This document shows positions 1 to 8,436 of a DNA stretch of 9,476 nt, in pieces. Made by a program: the position numbers and the translations under genes. Under the pieces are notes generated by a model that searched no databases, was not told the DNA's origin, and worked only from the letters and a program-made list of their open reading frames with translations. Position 1 is the stretch's first letter. Each line of letters opens with the position of its first letter. The DNA is taken from assembly GCA_022510885.1 (NCBI GenBank), contig JAFLSP010000065.1:1-9476 (forward strand), given 5' to 3'. Source of the DNA: Treponema sp. GTDB taxonomy: Bacteria; Spirochaetota; Spirochaetia; Treponematales; Treponemataceae.

Positions 1-19
1 TGCCTCCGCCCGGCGGGTG

Positions 20-55
20 ACTATGAATATACCGCACCTGCGCTCACTTCGTCAA
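20..55 (-). promoter_or_regulatory. Candidate sigma70 promoter directed leftwards out of the window
   Basis: On the minus strand a -35 box TTGACG (50-55) is followed after 18 bases by a -10 box TATATT (26-31); each matches the consensus at 5 of 6 positions. The -35 begins a few bases after the stop codon of the small gene at 60-416. The transcript would start near base 19 and serve a gene beyond the left edge, which cannot be identified from the 19 bases left. A GC-rich inverted repeat (about 4-16) lies at the expected transcript start. Confidence 0.5.
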
Positions 56-59
56 TATG

Positions 60-416
60 TTATTCTGAATTTTTTGCAGAATTTTCGTCTTTTTTTGCTT
101 CTGCATCGTCCTTTTTAAGGAGTTCAGCGCGACGAGCGATTTCTGCGTTCAGTTCTTCAATAGTACGCAGGCTCGCGGCAATAAGCTCGTCGCTCGCAGA
201 GACAGATGGCTGCTTTTCTTCAGACAGGGCCTTGAACACGAGCTTACCCAACGTCGCGATTTCCTGCCGGGCTTTCCGTTCGTAGTGCAATTTTTCAATA
301 CGGATTGCGCTGTCGTCGCCAAACTTGGAGACAGCCTTCTTTCCTTTGCCGAACGCGTCGCGTGTCTTATCAACGGCGATGTCCACGTATTTCTTCAAAT
401 CTTCTGAAAATGCCAT
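60..416 (-). CDS. Small charged coiled-coil protein of unknown function (118 aa)
   Basis: The 118-residue product is not assigned a function. It has no signal peptide, no membrane segment and no cysteine. It is very rich in Lys, Glu, Asp and Ala. A basic N-terminal third (residues 1-40, with KGKKAVSKF) leads into a helical segment with regularly spaced hydrophobics (LGKLVFKAL, residues 57-65). A second heptad-like helix at about 78-101 (LIAASLRTIEELNAEIARRA) precedes a low-complexity acidic and lysine-rich tail (102-118). The overall shape recalls the roughly 100-residue 'hypothetical protein' family seen in spirochaetes, with a conserved LGxLVYxAF-like core; this is a memory-based comparison, not a search. 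The ATG at 416 has a GGGGTG Shine-Dalgarno-like run about 5 bases upstream, and the TAA is at 60-62. It lies 77 bases downstream of the GH57-like gene and probably has its own promoter. It is probably cytoplasmic. Confidence 0.8.
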   Translation of the reverse strand: MAFSEDLKKYVDIAVDKTRDAFGKGKKAVSKFGDDSAIRIEKLHYERKARQEIATLGKLVFKALSEEKQPSVSASDELIAASLRTIEELNAEIARRAELLKKDDAEAKKDENSAKNSE

Positions 417-447
417 GCGTCACCCCACTCAACATGATGTCTTTATT

Positions 448-476
448 ATGATACTTCTAAAATGGGAATTACGCAA
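448..476 (-). promoter_or_regulatory. Candidate promoter of the 118-aa gene
   Basis: In the 77-base gap between the GH57-like gene and the small gene, the minus strand carries TTGCGT (471-476), a 17-base spacer and TATCAT (448-453). The -10 matches the consensus at 5 of 6 positions and the -35 only at 3 of 6. Transcription would start near 441, giving a leader of about 25 bases that contains the ribosome binding site. A run of T on the minus strand (477-484) lies just upstream, but without a GC hairpin in front of it. Confidence 0.35.
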
Positions 477-493
477 CAAAAAAACGACGACCG

Positions 494-2062
494 CTACTTC
501 TTCCGTGAGAAGATGCGGTAGTTCATCCACGGGAACAGTGCGTCCGCGCGCTCGACCTGCGTCAGCCATTCGGTGCTGACCGTGTTTGAACCGAGCGAAT
601 CGAATACGGCAATGAACGCCGCGATGCTGCGGCGAAAACGCTCCCGCACGTATTCGGGGAAACGCCCCTCGTGCAACATAGCCGCCCATTCGCCGCCCTG
701 TGCAATCATCAGTTCTTTTGCGCCAAGGTTGAGCAGCCGCGCTTTCAGTCCCGTGTCATCGGGGAAACGACCCGCCAAATCAACCATGCGCTCGCACATC
801 TTGCGCGTATAACGGAGCATCCAGCCGTTCGTGCTGTCGAGCAAATCCTCTCCGTACCCCGCGCCGCACGCCGCGCTCGGATACGGTGTTATTTTGGGAA
901 GCACAAACTGCCGCTCTATCAGCCGCGCACCCGTCGTGAGCGTCACACCGTCCGCATTGCGCAGGACGGCTTCCAAAAACACCATGCCTTCTGCCCATTC
1001 CTGCCCGAACAGCGCGGCATCAAACACACAAAATAATGTTGCATCCCTTCCACCGAGCAAGGCACTCGCCTGTTCTAGCCTCGCTTTCTTACCGGCCACA
1101 AAGCGAGCCGCATCACGTTCCGCCTGTGCACGGGCGGCATCCGCGTCGTAAGCATCACCAGATTTAGTCCGATAGCAGTATCCAGTCGCCACGCGCGCTT
1201 TTCCTGACATAACTACATCACCAAGCGCGTCTGCATCCAAGTCGAATCCTATGTCCTTGTGCAAATTCTTATATACGCCATCATGCATAAAGCCGCCCTC
1301 ACCCATGATGTCGCGCGGAGTGGCGCTGTCACGCCCAAAAAGCACGAGCGAATGCGGCGAGCGAACCGGCGCGAACACGCCCGTGTTCGGCATATCCTGA
1401 CTGAACAGCAACGCTGCCGTATCAAGAACCGTATAATTGATGCCATAGGAGCGCAGCACTTTTTCCACGCCGTCGGCATAGCCCAAGTACGGAAGCCAGA
1501 ACCCTTCGCTCACTCTGCCAAAATACTGGCGGTGCGCGTACAAGCCCGCCTCGACCTGCGCGTTCAGAACTTCGGTCATGTCGGCGTAATGGGGGAAAAA
1601 CGCATGGGTTCCCGCTGTCGCCAACAACTCCAAATAGCCTTTCCGCGCGAATTCGGCAAACGGATGGACAAGGTTCTGCGCATACGTCTCAGTAAAGTCG
1701 ATTTTGTTCTGCCGGTACTGCGCAAGCGTTTCCTCCGCCGCCTTGCGCTGCGCAACATCATCTTTACACCGAACGCACTCCCGTTCTCCCAGGGCAATAC
1801 GCGCGTCCAACCAGTCGATGTATTGCTTCTGAACAATCGGGTCGTCCAAGAGCGCGCACAGCGTCGGAGAAAGCACGAGCGACAGCGAAACGGAAATCTT
1901 ATCAGCCTCCAAACGGCGCAACATCGCGAGCAAGGGCAGATATGTCCGTGAAATCGCAGTGAACAGGATGTTGTTTTCTGCCGCGTAATCGCCCGCGTCC
2001 TCCGCATGACGAATGTACCCTTGATGGGCGACCACCACCAAAGCAAGATTTTTCCCTGCCAT
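494..2062 (-). CDS. GH57/DUF1957 branching-enzyme homologue with altered catalytic site
   Basis: This 522-residue protein aligns by eye along its whole length with GH57 1,4-alpha-glucan branching enzymes of the DUF1957 type, which form alpha-1,6 branches in glycogen. Family landmarks visible are AHQGYIRH (12-19, family HAHLPYVR), TYLPLL (40-45), THAFFP (152-157), GFWLPYLGY (187-195, family GxWLPExxY), HKDIGFDL (268-275), FDAALFG (347-353, family YDAELFG), and the C-terminal helical domain from about 405 with KELMIAQGGEW. The presumed acid Asp348 is present. The nucleophile Glu of WLPE is Tyr192 here (codon TAC), and the first His of the HxH motif is Val11. Homologues lacking catalytic residues are known in GH57, so this may be a non-catalytic or altered-function member. 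There is no signal peptide, so it is likely cytoplasmic. It starts 8 bases after the DUF4912 stop codon, with an AGGT Shine-Dalgarno-like motif, so the two genes are almost certainly cotranscribed. Family assignment is firm; enzymatic activity is doubtful. Confidence 0.85.
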   Translation of the reverse strand: MAGKNLALVVVAHQGYIRHAEDAGDYAAENNILFTAISRTYLPLLAMLRRLEADKISVSLSLVLSPTLCALLDDPIVQKQYIDWLDARIALGERECVRCKDDVAQRKAAEETLAQYRQNKIDFTETYAQNLVHPFAEFARKGYLELLATAGTHAFFPHYADMTEVLNAQVEAGLYAHRQYFGRVSEGFWLPYLGYADGVEKVLRSYGINYTVLDTAALLFSQDMPNTGVFAPVRSPHSLVLFGRDSATPRDIMGEGGFMHDGVYKNLHKDIGFDLDADALGDVVMSGKARVATGYCYRTKSGDAYDADAARAQAERDAARFVAGKKARLEQASALLGGRDATLFCVFDAALFGQEWAEGMVFLEAVLRNADGVTLTTGARLIERQFVLPKITPYPSAACGAGYGEDLLDSTNGWMLRYTRKMCERMVDLAGRFPDDTGLKARLLNLGAKELMIAQGGEWAAMLHEGRFPEYVRERFRRSIAAFIAVFDSLGSNTVSTEWLTQVERADALFPWMNYRIFSRKK

Positions 2063-2070
2063 ACGTCTAC

Positions 2071-2739
2071 CTATGTCGAAAACGAGTGCCGATGCCGCTC
2101 GTAATGCATACGCAACAATTCTTTCATCGAGGAAAGCTCCACCAACTCGGGAAGCACAACATCGCGACCGGGGGCCGCTCCATTCAGCACATCCGAGCCG
2201 ACGGGAATCGCTACCCGGCGCGAGATTGCGAGACTCTCCTCAGGCTTCCCGCTGAACTGCACCATGAGGTCGATTCTGAAAAACCGTTTTCCCGCAGGAA
2301 GCAACACGTACTGCTCACGGTTGGCAAGCGAAATCTGAACGTCGAATGATTCCAGCGGCACAGCGGAATGCTCATCCGCAAAGAAAGCCACGCGCAAAAA
2401 CAGCGAAGAAAAGGCGAAATCATCATGCAGACGGGCAAGGTCAACTTCCTTTATATCCCAATAGACAAACGCCCACACGGGATTGCGCAACACCACATCG
2501 ATATGCGTCTCATTGAACGATTCGGGGAGTTTGTCGGAGACCTCAGGCGCATCGACCACGATGTCGATGTCGTCTTCTTTTTCCCGCTGCAACTCGGCAG
2601 CAATCTCCAAAAGCTCGCCGATGATAAAGCGTCTGTTCAAATCGTCCGGAACATCAATCCCGTAATCATCTGCCAAACTGAGCAAGTCCACAGAAGAAAG
2701 CGACTCAAGAAACGGACGCGACAACACCTTTTTTTCCAT
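2071..2739 (-). CDS. DUF4912 domain protein with SAP/Rho-N-like N-terminus
   Basis: A 222-residue protein from the ATG at 2739. Residues 6-50 (LSRPFLESLSSVDLLSLADD, then YGIDVPDDLNRRFIIGELLE) look like the small helical SAP/Rho-N type module usual at the start of such proteins. A polar acidic linker (51-70) follows. The DUF4912 core begins at LPESFNETHIDVVLRNPVWA and runs to about residue 180, with the hallmark 'NP-x-W-x-F-x-YWDI' at 86-96. DUF4912 has no established biochemical function that I know of; its repeated occurrence next to DUF1957/GH57 proteins suggests a shared role, perhaps in polysaccharide handling (inference). In-frame alternatives are the ATG at 2772 and the GTG at 2796, which would give 241 residues. 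I chose 2739 because family members begin close to this point and because the GTG lies only 13 bases past the U-rich tail of the eno terminator. None of the three starts has a good Shine-Dalgarno, so the start is uncertain. The GH57-like gene follows after 8 bases. Confidence 0.75.
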   Translation of the reverse strand: MEKKVLSRPFLESLSSVDLLSLADDYGIDVPDDLNRRFIIGELLEIAAELQREKEDDIDIVVDAPEVSDKLPESFNETHIDVVLRNPVWAFVYWDIKEVDLARLHDDFAFSSLFLRVAFFADEHSAVPLESFDVQISLANREQYVLLPAGKRFFRIDLMVQFSGKPEESLAISRRVAIPVGSDVLNGAAPGRDVVLPELVELSSMKELLRMHYERHRHSFST

Positions 2740-2809
2740 AATCAGATTTTCGTAATTCCAATCCTCGTCCATCAAAACCGACGGAAATCTTGGCACGAGC
2801 AGCCCCGCG

Positions 2810-2844
2810 CCAAAAGAAAGGATGTGCGGAAAATCCGCACATCC
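2810..2844 (-). terminator. Intrinsic terminator of eno
   Basis: A perfect 10-bp stem (2820-2829 with 2835-2844, GGATGTGCGG/CCGCACATCC) encloses a 5-base loop. On the minus strand it is followed by TTTCTTTT. It starts 11 bases beyond the enolase stop codon. On the plus strand the hairpin has no U-tract, so it serves the minus strand only. Confidence 0.85.
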
Positions 2845-2855
2845 CTCTGCAGCGA

Positions 2856-4181
<1,326 letters not shown>

Positions 4182-4215
4182 CTATCAGTCGATGCTGTTT
4201 CAAATAACGCTTGTA

Positions 4216-4244
4216 TCCTATCCCTTTTCGCGGGAAAAAGCAAT
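4216..4244 (-). promoter_or_regulatory. Weak candidate promoter of eno
   Basis: In the 77-base gap upstream of eno the minus strand reads TTGCTT (4239-4244), 17 bases, then TAGGAT (4216-4221). The matches to consensus are 3 of 6 and 4 of 6. The transcript would begin near 4209, leaving a leader of about 36 bases with the GGAG ribosome binding site. An imperfect inverted repeat (TCCTAT at 4216-4221 with ATAGGA at 4243-4248) spans the same bases. Low confidence. Confidence 0.25.
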
Positions 4245-4249
4245 AGGAA

Positions 4250-4966
4250 TCAGCGCAACGCCCACGTGCCGCCGCCCACGCACCTGAACACGTCCTTGTC
4301 GCCGATGAACTGGTCGGAATCGGACGAATGCTGCAAGAGCGCGACCTTCACGCCGTCCGCCAGTTCGGGCGTAAGCGCGAAGCCGAACAGCCGCGCATAC
4401 GCCGCACAAATGTCGTCCAGCGTCGCCGAGCCGCCCGCGTTTCTCAATATGAGCGCAATCATCTCGTATTCTTTCAGCCCCACGCCGCCCGTGCGCGTGC
4501 TCGCCTGCGTCCTGTTCTGATTCTTGCGGCTCCACATGACCACGCCCGGCATGACACGCTCCGCCTCTTCCCACGTCAAATGCTTGAACCGCAAGCGCAG
4601 GTGAGAACCGTCCGCCTTTTTATAGAGCACCAGCTTTTTTGCGACGCCATCATCGGCAATCACATCACGCAGCGCCGCTTCGTCATACCACCGCGCATCC
4701 GCACTATCCGGCGCAGGATTGGGATACACGGTCAACTCCACGGACTCCGCCGAAATATTGCTCATGCCCACGAAATACAGCGACTTGATTTCAGGAGAGC
4801 CCCAGCGGATTATCGACGTGCGGTATCCCTGCGGCTTACAGTTGAGCTTTCGGATAAGAACATCCTGCCGCAACCCGCGAGGAATGAGCGCGTACACACC
4901 GCGCACCGCCTCATCCTTAAATTCGGAGACATAGCGGCTCTCAATCTGCTCAACGATATTATACAT
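4250..4966 (-). CDS. Unknown protein with winged-helix-like C-terminus, last gene of signalling operon
   Basis: This 238-residue protein has no firm family assignment. Residues 1-145 form a mixed region containing YALIPRGLRQDVLIRKLNCK and a strand-rich part (SVELTVYPNP; KLVLYKKADGSHLRLRFKHL). A polar linker at 146-163 (RKNQNRTQASTRTGG) separates it from a C-terminal unit at 164-238. That unit has helices KEYEMIALILRNAGG and TLDDICAAYARLFG, then FIGDKDVFRCVGGGTWALR. The closing 'F-x-VGxGTWALR' pattern resembles HARE-HTH/winged-helix modules, which usually bind nucleic acid or act in protein contacts. There is no signal peptide or membrane segment. The ATG at 4966 has GGAGG 8 bases upstream. 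It begins 15 bases after the response-regulator stop codon, so it is most likely cotranscribed with the kinase and regulator and could be their effector or an accessory factor (inference). Confidence 0.8.
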   Translation of the reverse strand: MYNIVEQIESRYVSEFKDEAVRGVYALIPRGLRQDVLIRKLNCKPQGYRTSIIRWGSPEIKSLYFVGMSNISAESVELTVYPNPAPDSADARWYDEAALRDVIADDGVAKKLVLYKKADGSHLRLRFKHLTWEEAERVMPGVVMWSRKNQNRTQASTRTGGVGLKEYEMIALILRNAGGSATLDDICAAYARLFGFALTPELADGVKVALLQHSSDSDQFIGDKDVFRCVGGGTWALR

Positions 4967-4981
4967 ACGCGCGTCCTCCCG

Positions 4982-5905
4982 TCACAGCACCCCTATATCC
5001 TCCAGCGGGGTCAGTTCTTCCGGCTCTTCGGCATAGTTAAGGTCATAAGGCGCGAGCGAATGTTTTTTCTGCGGATGCGCGACAGGCACGTCCGGCCGCT
5101 CAAAAAAATCGACCACTTTCTGCACAAGGATGACCGGCGGCATCACTTTCAGGAAAAAACCCGCGGGCTTCGCCGCAATCATCGCCATGACCGTCTTCTT
5201 GTCATCCGTGCCGGTCAAAAAAATAACCGGGATGTCCGCCGTGGCCGGCTCGCCCTTTATCATCTGAAAGGCATCAAGCCCGCTCATCACGGGCATCTCG
5301 TAGTCGAGCAACACCAAATCAACCTGCGTCTTTTTGAGGAAAGCGACCATTTCGATGCCGGAACTGACGGCGAACGCATTGAAACGCTTTGAAAACCACC
5401 GCTGCATCGCCCGCAGCAGCACCACGTCATCGTCCACCAGCAGGATAGTCCTGCGCCCGGGGTCGATGTCTGAAAAAACGCTGCGCTCGCGCTTTTCTTC
5501 CTCAAGCCGGTACTCCGCCGAGACGCTGTGCAGCCCGCGCAGCAAATCCTCCGTGTTCACGGGACGCTGGAACGCAAGCGTGACGCACGTGGCGGGAAGG
5601 ATTTTATATGCCGTGCTGATTTCTGCCGGATTTCCGATGAGGAACAGATGCCGCCCCGTTCCCGGCTCAGTTATCAGCTGCTTAATATATGAGTAGAAGC
5701 GTTCGTACTTGTTCTCCGAACCTTCAAGATAGATGATGAACAACCGCGGGAAGTCGGCACGACGTTCAATCATCGTCACCTGGTACACTTCCGGCTGGAC
5801 AGTCTGCACGGAATACCCCGCGTCGGAAAGGCTTTTTATCATCGCCTTGATGAGGAAATTCTGGTCGTTCTCCGCAATAAAAAGAATGCGTTTGTTGGTG
5901 TCCAT
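4982..5905 (-). CDS. Dual-receiver response regulator without output domain
   Basis: A 307-residue cytoplasmic protein with two receiver-like halves. The C-terminal receiver (about 152-270) is canonical: acidic pocket DDD at 158-160, phosphoacceptor Asp201 in LLDYEMP, Thr231 in FLTG and Lys253 in FLKVMPP. The N-terminal half (about 5-127) has the same fold pattern (RILFIAENDQ, LFIIYLEG, TLAFQRPVNTEDLL) but lacks the phosphoacceptor Asp (Tyr59/Leu60 there) and has Arg114 in place of the conserved Lys, so it is probably a pseudo-receiver. A charged linker (131-147) joins the halves, and the last 37 residues form an acidic tail with no recognised effector domain. It likely takes phosphate from the HPt domain of the upstream kinase and acts by protein contact. 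The ATG at 5905 has AGGG about 4 bases upstream; the gap to the kinase stop codon is 16 bases. Confidence 0.92.
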   Translation of the reverse strand: MDTNKRILFIAENDQNFLIKAMIKSLSDAGYSVQTVQPEVYQVTMIERRADFPRLFIIYLEGSENKYERFYSYIKQLITEPGTGRHLFLIGNPAEISTAYKILPATCVTLAFQRPVNTEDLLRGLHSVSAEYRLEEEKRERSVFSDIDPGRRTILLVDDDVVLLRAMQRWFSKRFNAFAVSSGIEMVAFLKKTQVDLVLLDYEMPVMSGLDAFQMIKGEPATADIPVIFLTGTDDKKTVMAMIAAKPAGFFLKVMPPVILVQKVVDFFERPDVPVAHPQKKHSLAPYDLNYAEEPEELTPLEDIGVL

Positions 5906-5921
5906 TGTTCCCTATCTTACC

Positions 5922-8429
5922 TTATTGGCGAAGCAAATGCAAGGCGGCAGACTTGTCTGCGGCAAAAATCGCCTGCCTAATGTCCGCAAAACGGTTGATG
6001 ACGTGCACCGGCAGGGAATAGGCGTCCACCATGCGCACAATATCCTGCGCCGCCCCGAAGTCGCCCGCCTCGACGCATTCGGCAAGCGCGGACAGCGCGC
6101 CGTCAAATTGCGCCGTATCCATCGGCTGCTTCGGAGCGGAAGACACGTCGTCCTGCGGCATGACGACCGACGGTGCCGCAAGCTCCGGCTCGGGTGGCGC
6201 GGGCGGAAAGTCTGCCGCCGCAAGCAGCCGCGCAAGTTTGAATTTGAAGCCGCGGAATATTTCGAGCAAGTCGGGCGTCTGCGCTTCGATTTCGTCCAAC
6301 CTGTTGTCCTTGGCGCACTGCTCCAGGTACGCCGCGCCCTTGGAAAGCTCCTCCGCACCAATAAGCCGCGCCGAACTTTTCAAGCCGTGCACCAAAATAA
6401 GATAGTTCTTGATGTCTTTCTGCTCGCAGTATTTTTCTATCAAGTCCGCCTGACTGTCGATTGCTTCGAAAAAATCGCGCACCGCGCCTTTGAGCACTTC
6501 CATGTCGCCGCAGAAGTCAAGCGCGGCAGACGCATTCACGCCCTCCACCTTGTAATACTCGCCCATAAAGCGGTCGTTTTCGCTCGGCGCCGTGCCCCCG
6601 GCATCCTCGTTATAGGTAATGCGCTGTATCAGCTCCCTGGGCAGATGCGCCATGAGCAATTCTTCCAGTTTCATGTAGTCCACGGGCTTTGAAATGTAAT
6701 CGATAAAGCCCTCTTTCAGATACATCTCGCGCGCGCCCGAAATGGCGTTTGCCGTAAGCGCGACGCACGGCGAGCCTGCGCTCATGTTGTGCTCCATCGT
6801 CTGCATCGCGTGCAACGTGTCGATGCCGTCCATCTCGGGCATCCGATGGTCAATGAAAATCAGGTGGTACGTCTGTCTGCCTACCATGGACAGCGCCTCC
6901 TGTCCGCTCTGCGCCGTGTCAATCTGCACGCGCGTGCGCTTGAGCAGGCCCGTGATGACATCAAGGTTGACCTTCATGTCGTCAACGACCAGAATGCGCG
7001 CGTCCGGCGCGTGGAACGTCTCGCGGTAACTGGAAGTCCTGCGCTCATACTCGACGAAACGGTCGGTGAAGTTGCCGATGGGGATGTCTTTGACAATGCC
7101 CTGCTGCACCTCAAACCAGAACTCCGAGCCTTTGCCGTATTCGCTCTCCACGTGCAGCGTCGAACCCATCTTTTCGAGCAGCCGCTGCGTAATCGTCAGC
7201 CCAAGCCCCGTGCCCTCGGTCGTGCGGTACATCTGCTCGTCGATGCGCTCAAACGCCTTGAGCAATTTGGGCAGATTCTCGCTCCGAATGCCCGTTCCCG
7301 TATCGCGCACGCGCACGCGCAGCAGCACCGAAGCCATGCCGCTGACACGCTCACTCTCCACAATCAGGTCGATGTAGCCTTCGTTGGTGTACTTGACGGC
7401 GTTCGTGAGCAGGTTGGTGACGCACTGCTTGACTCTGATGTCGTCGCCGAACAGCACGTTGGGCACATCCTCTGCCACAGTGACACGCATTTTCAGCCCC
7501 CGCTCCACCGCGCGCGGCGTAATCATGTTGACCAAATCGCACATCACGCTGTCCAGCTGATACTCCGACGGCGTGAGCGTGAGCTTGCCCGCCTCGATTT
7601 TGGAGAAATCGAGCACGTCGTTGATAATGGAAAGGAGCGTTTTTCCCGCCGACTTGATGTCGTTCGCATAGGTCAGCACGTTGCGCTCGGTGCTCTCGCG
7701 CAGAATCATCTCGTTCAAGCCGAGCACCGCGTTAATCGGCGTGCGGATTTCGTGGCTCATGTTCGCGAGGAACGACGACTTCGCCTCATTCTTCGCCTTG
7801 AGCACCTCCACGTTGCGGTCAAGCTCATGCTCCTTCAGGTCAATGTAGCCGATGTAGTTCGAGCGGTACACGTGCCCCAGCAGGATGCCCGCAAAGGTGA
7901 ACACCGTGCAGTTCGCCACGTCCGTGATGAAAAGCGGCGTATCTTTAAAATAGTAAGAGAGATAGAGACTTACGACGAGCTGCACCAGCTCCAGCACGAT
8001 GATGCGGACATGGGAGTCCATCGTCATCATCGGAATGATGAGCATCATCCCGACGGCGGTCGAATACGGCTTCTGCACCGGGTGGATGAGGTTTATCGCC
8101 ACCGAGAACGCCGAAATCAGCACGATGTACATATAAGAAAACGGAAGCGTGCGCTCGCTCACCCAACCGGGCGCCACAAGCGAAAGCACGAGCATGACGA
8201 AGGTCATGAAAAACGTACTGATGAACAGCAGCTGGTAGTTTGCGTGGTAAAAAAACGTGACCGACGGAATGCATGAGAACACCGTCAGAAAAAACAACAC
8301 GCCCACGGTGATTGCCAGCAGGATTTTCAGCAGACGGAAGTTGTAGATGTTCACAATCCACTGGTTTTTCCTCAGCAGCTGCCGGTTGGTGTCCGTCAGT
8401 TTTTTATAGAATGACAACAGGCTGGACAT
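5922..8429 (-). CDS. Membrane hybrid histidine kinase (HisKA-HATPase-REC-HPt)
   Basis: An 835-residue inner-membrane sensor kinase. About six hydrophobic helices lie in residues 33-187 (for example LLKILLAITVGVLFF and QLLFISTFFMTFVMLVLSLV). There is no large periplasmic domain, so the signal may be sensed in or near the membrane. A helical linker (188-215) leads to HisKA with phospho-acceptor His226 in ANMSHEIRTP. The ATPase domain (about 325-442) has N-box Asn343, the G1 motif DTGTG at 376-380 and the G2 motif TGLGL. The receiver (477-597) has Asp483/Asp484, phospho-acceptor Asp527, Thr559 and Lys581. The HPt domain (about 630-735) has His681 in VHGLKSSARLIGA. A Pro/Ala-rich linker (738-770) and a roughly 65-residue helical end of unknown role (771-835) follow. 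The ATG at 8429 has AGGG only 1 base away; the promoter position suggests a leaderless or near-leaderless mRNA. It is the first gene of a three-gene operon. Confidence 0.96.
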   Translation of the reverse strand: MSSLLSFYKKLTDTNRQLLRKNQWIVNIYNFRLLKILLAITVGVLFFLTVFSCIPSVTFFYHANYQLLFISTFFMTFVMLVLSLVAPGWVSERTLPFSYMYIVLISAFSVAINLIHPVQKPYSTAVGMMLIIPMMTMDSHVRIIVLELVQLVVSLYLSYYFKDTPLFITDVANCTVFTFAGILLGHVYRSNYIGYIDLKEHELDRNVEVLKAKNEAKSSFLANMSHEIRTPINAVLGLNEMILRESTERNVLTYANDIKSAGKTLLSIINDVLDFSKIEAGKLTLTPSEYQLDSVMCDLVNMITPRAVERGLKMRVTVAEDVPNVLFGDDIRVKQCVTNLLTNAVKYTNEGYIDLIVESERVSGMASVLLRVRVRDTGTGIRSENLPKLLKAFERIDEQMYRTTEGTGLGLTITQRLLEKMGSTLHVESEYGKGSEFWFEVQQGIVKDIPIGNFTDRFVEYERRTSSYRETFHAPDARILVVDDMKVNLDVITGLLKRTRVQIDTAQSGQEALSMVGRQTYHLIFIDHRMPEMDGIDTLHAMQTMEHNMSAGSPCVALTANAISGAREMYLKEGFIDYISKPVDYMKLEELLMAHLPRELIQRITYNEDAGGTAPSENDRFMGEYYKVEGVNASAALDFCGDMEVLKGAVRDFFEAIDSQADLIEKYCEQKDIKNYLILVHGLKSSARLIGAEELSKGAAYLEQCAKDNRLDEIEAQTPDLLEIFRGFKFKLARLLAAADFPPAPPEPELAAPSVVMPQDDVSSAPKQPMDTAQFDGALSALAECVEAGDFGAAQDIVRMVDAYSLPVHVINRFADIRQAIFAADKSAALHLLRQ

Positions 8430-8436
8430 ACCCTAC

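Noticed and set aside
477..493. T-run after the GH57-like gene as an intrinsic terminator
   Set aside because: Eight T residues follow the stop on the minus strand, but the only nearby hairpin is a weak 5-bp one inside the coding end, too far from the T-run.
1259..1951. 230-codon open frame on the plus strand opposite the GH57-like gene
   Set aside because: It is antisense to a gene with family motifs along its full length, and its composition is basic and shadow-like.
4216..4250. Inverted repeat between the signalling operon and eno as a terminator
   Set aside because: The stem is interrupted by unpaired bases and has no U-tract on the minus strand, so it was not called a terminator.
4328..5392. 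354-codon open frame on the plus strand opposite the regulator and the unknown gene
   Set aside because: It spans two minus-strand genes with good ribosome binding sites, and its Arg/His-rich composition is that of a shadow frame.
5733..6692. 319-codon open frame on the plus strand
   Set aside because: It is antisense to the end of the kinase gene and the start of the regulator gene, and shows no family features.
6789..8276. 495-codon open frame on the plus strand opposite the kinase
   Set aside because: It lies wholly antisense to a clearly real gene. Its product is very rich in His, Arg and Val with no domain, as expected for the complement of GC-rich codons, and no start with a ribosome binding site supports it.
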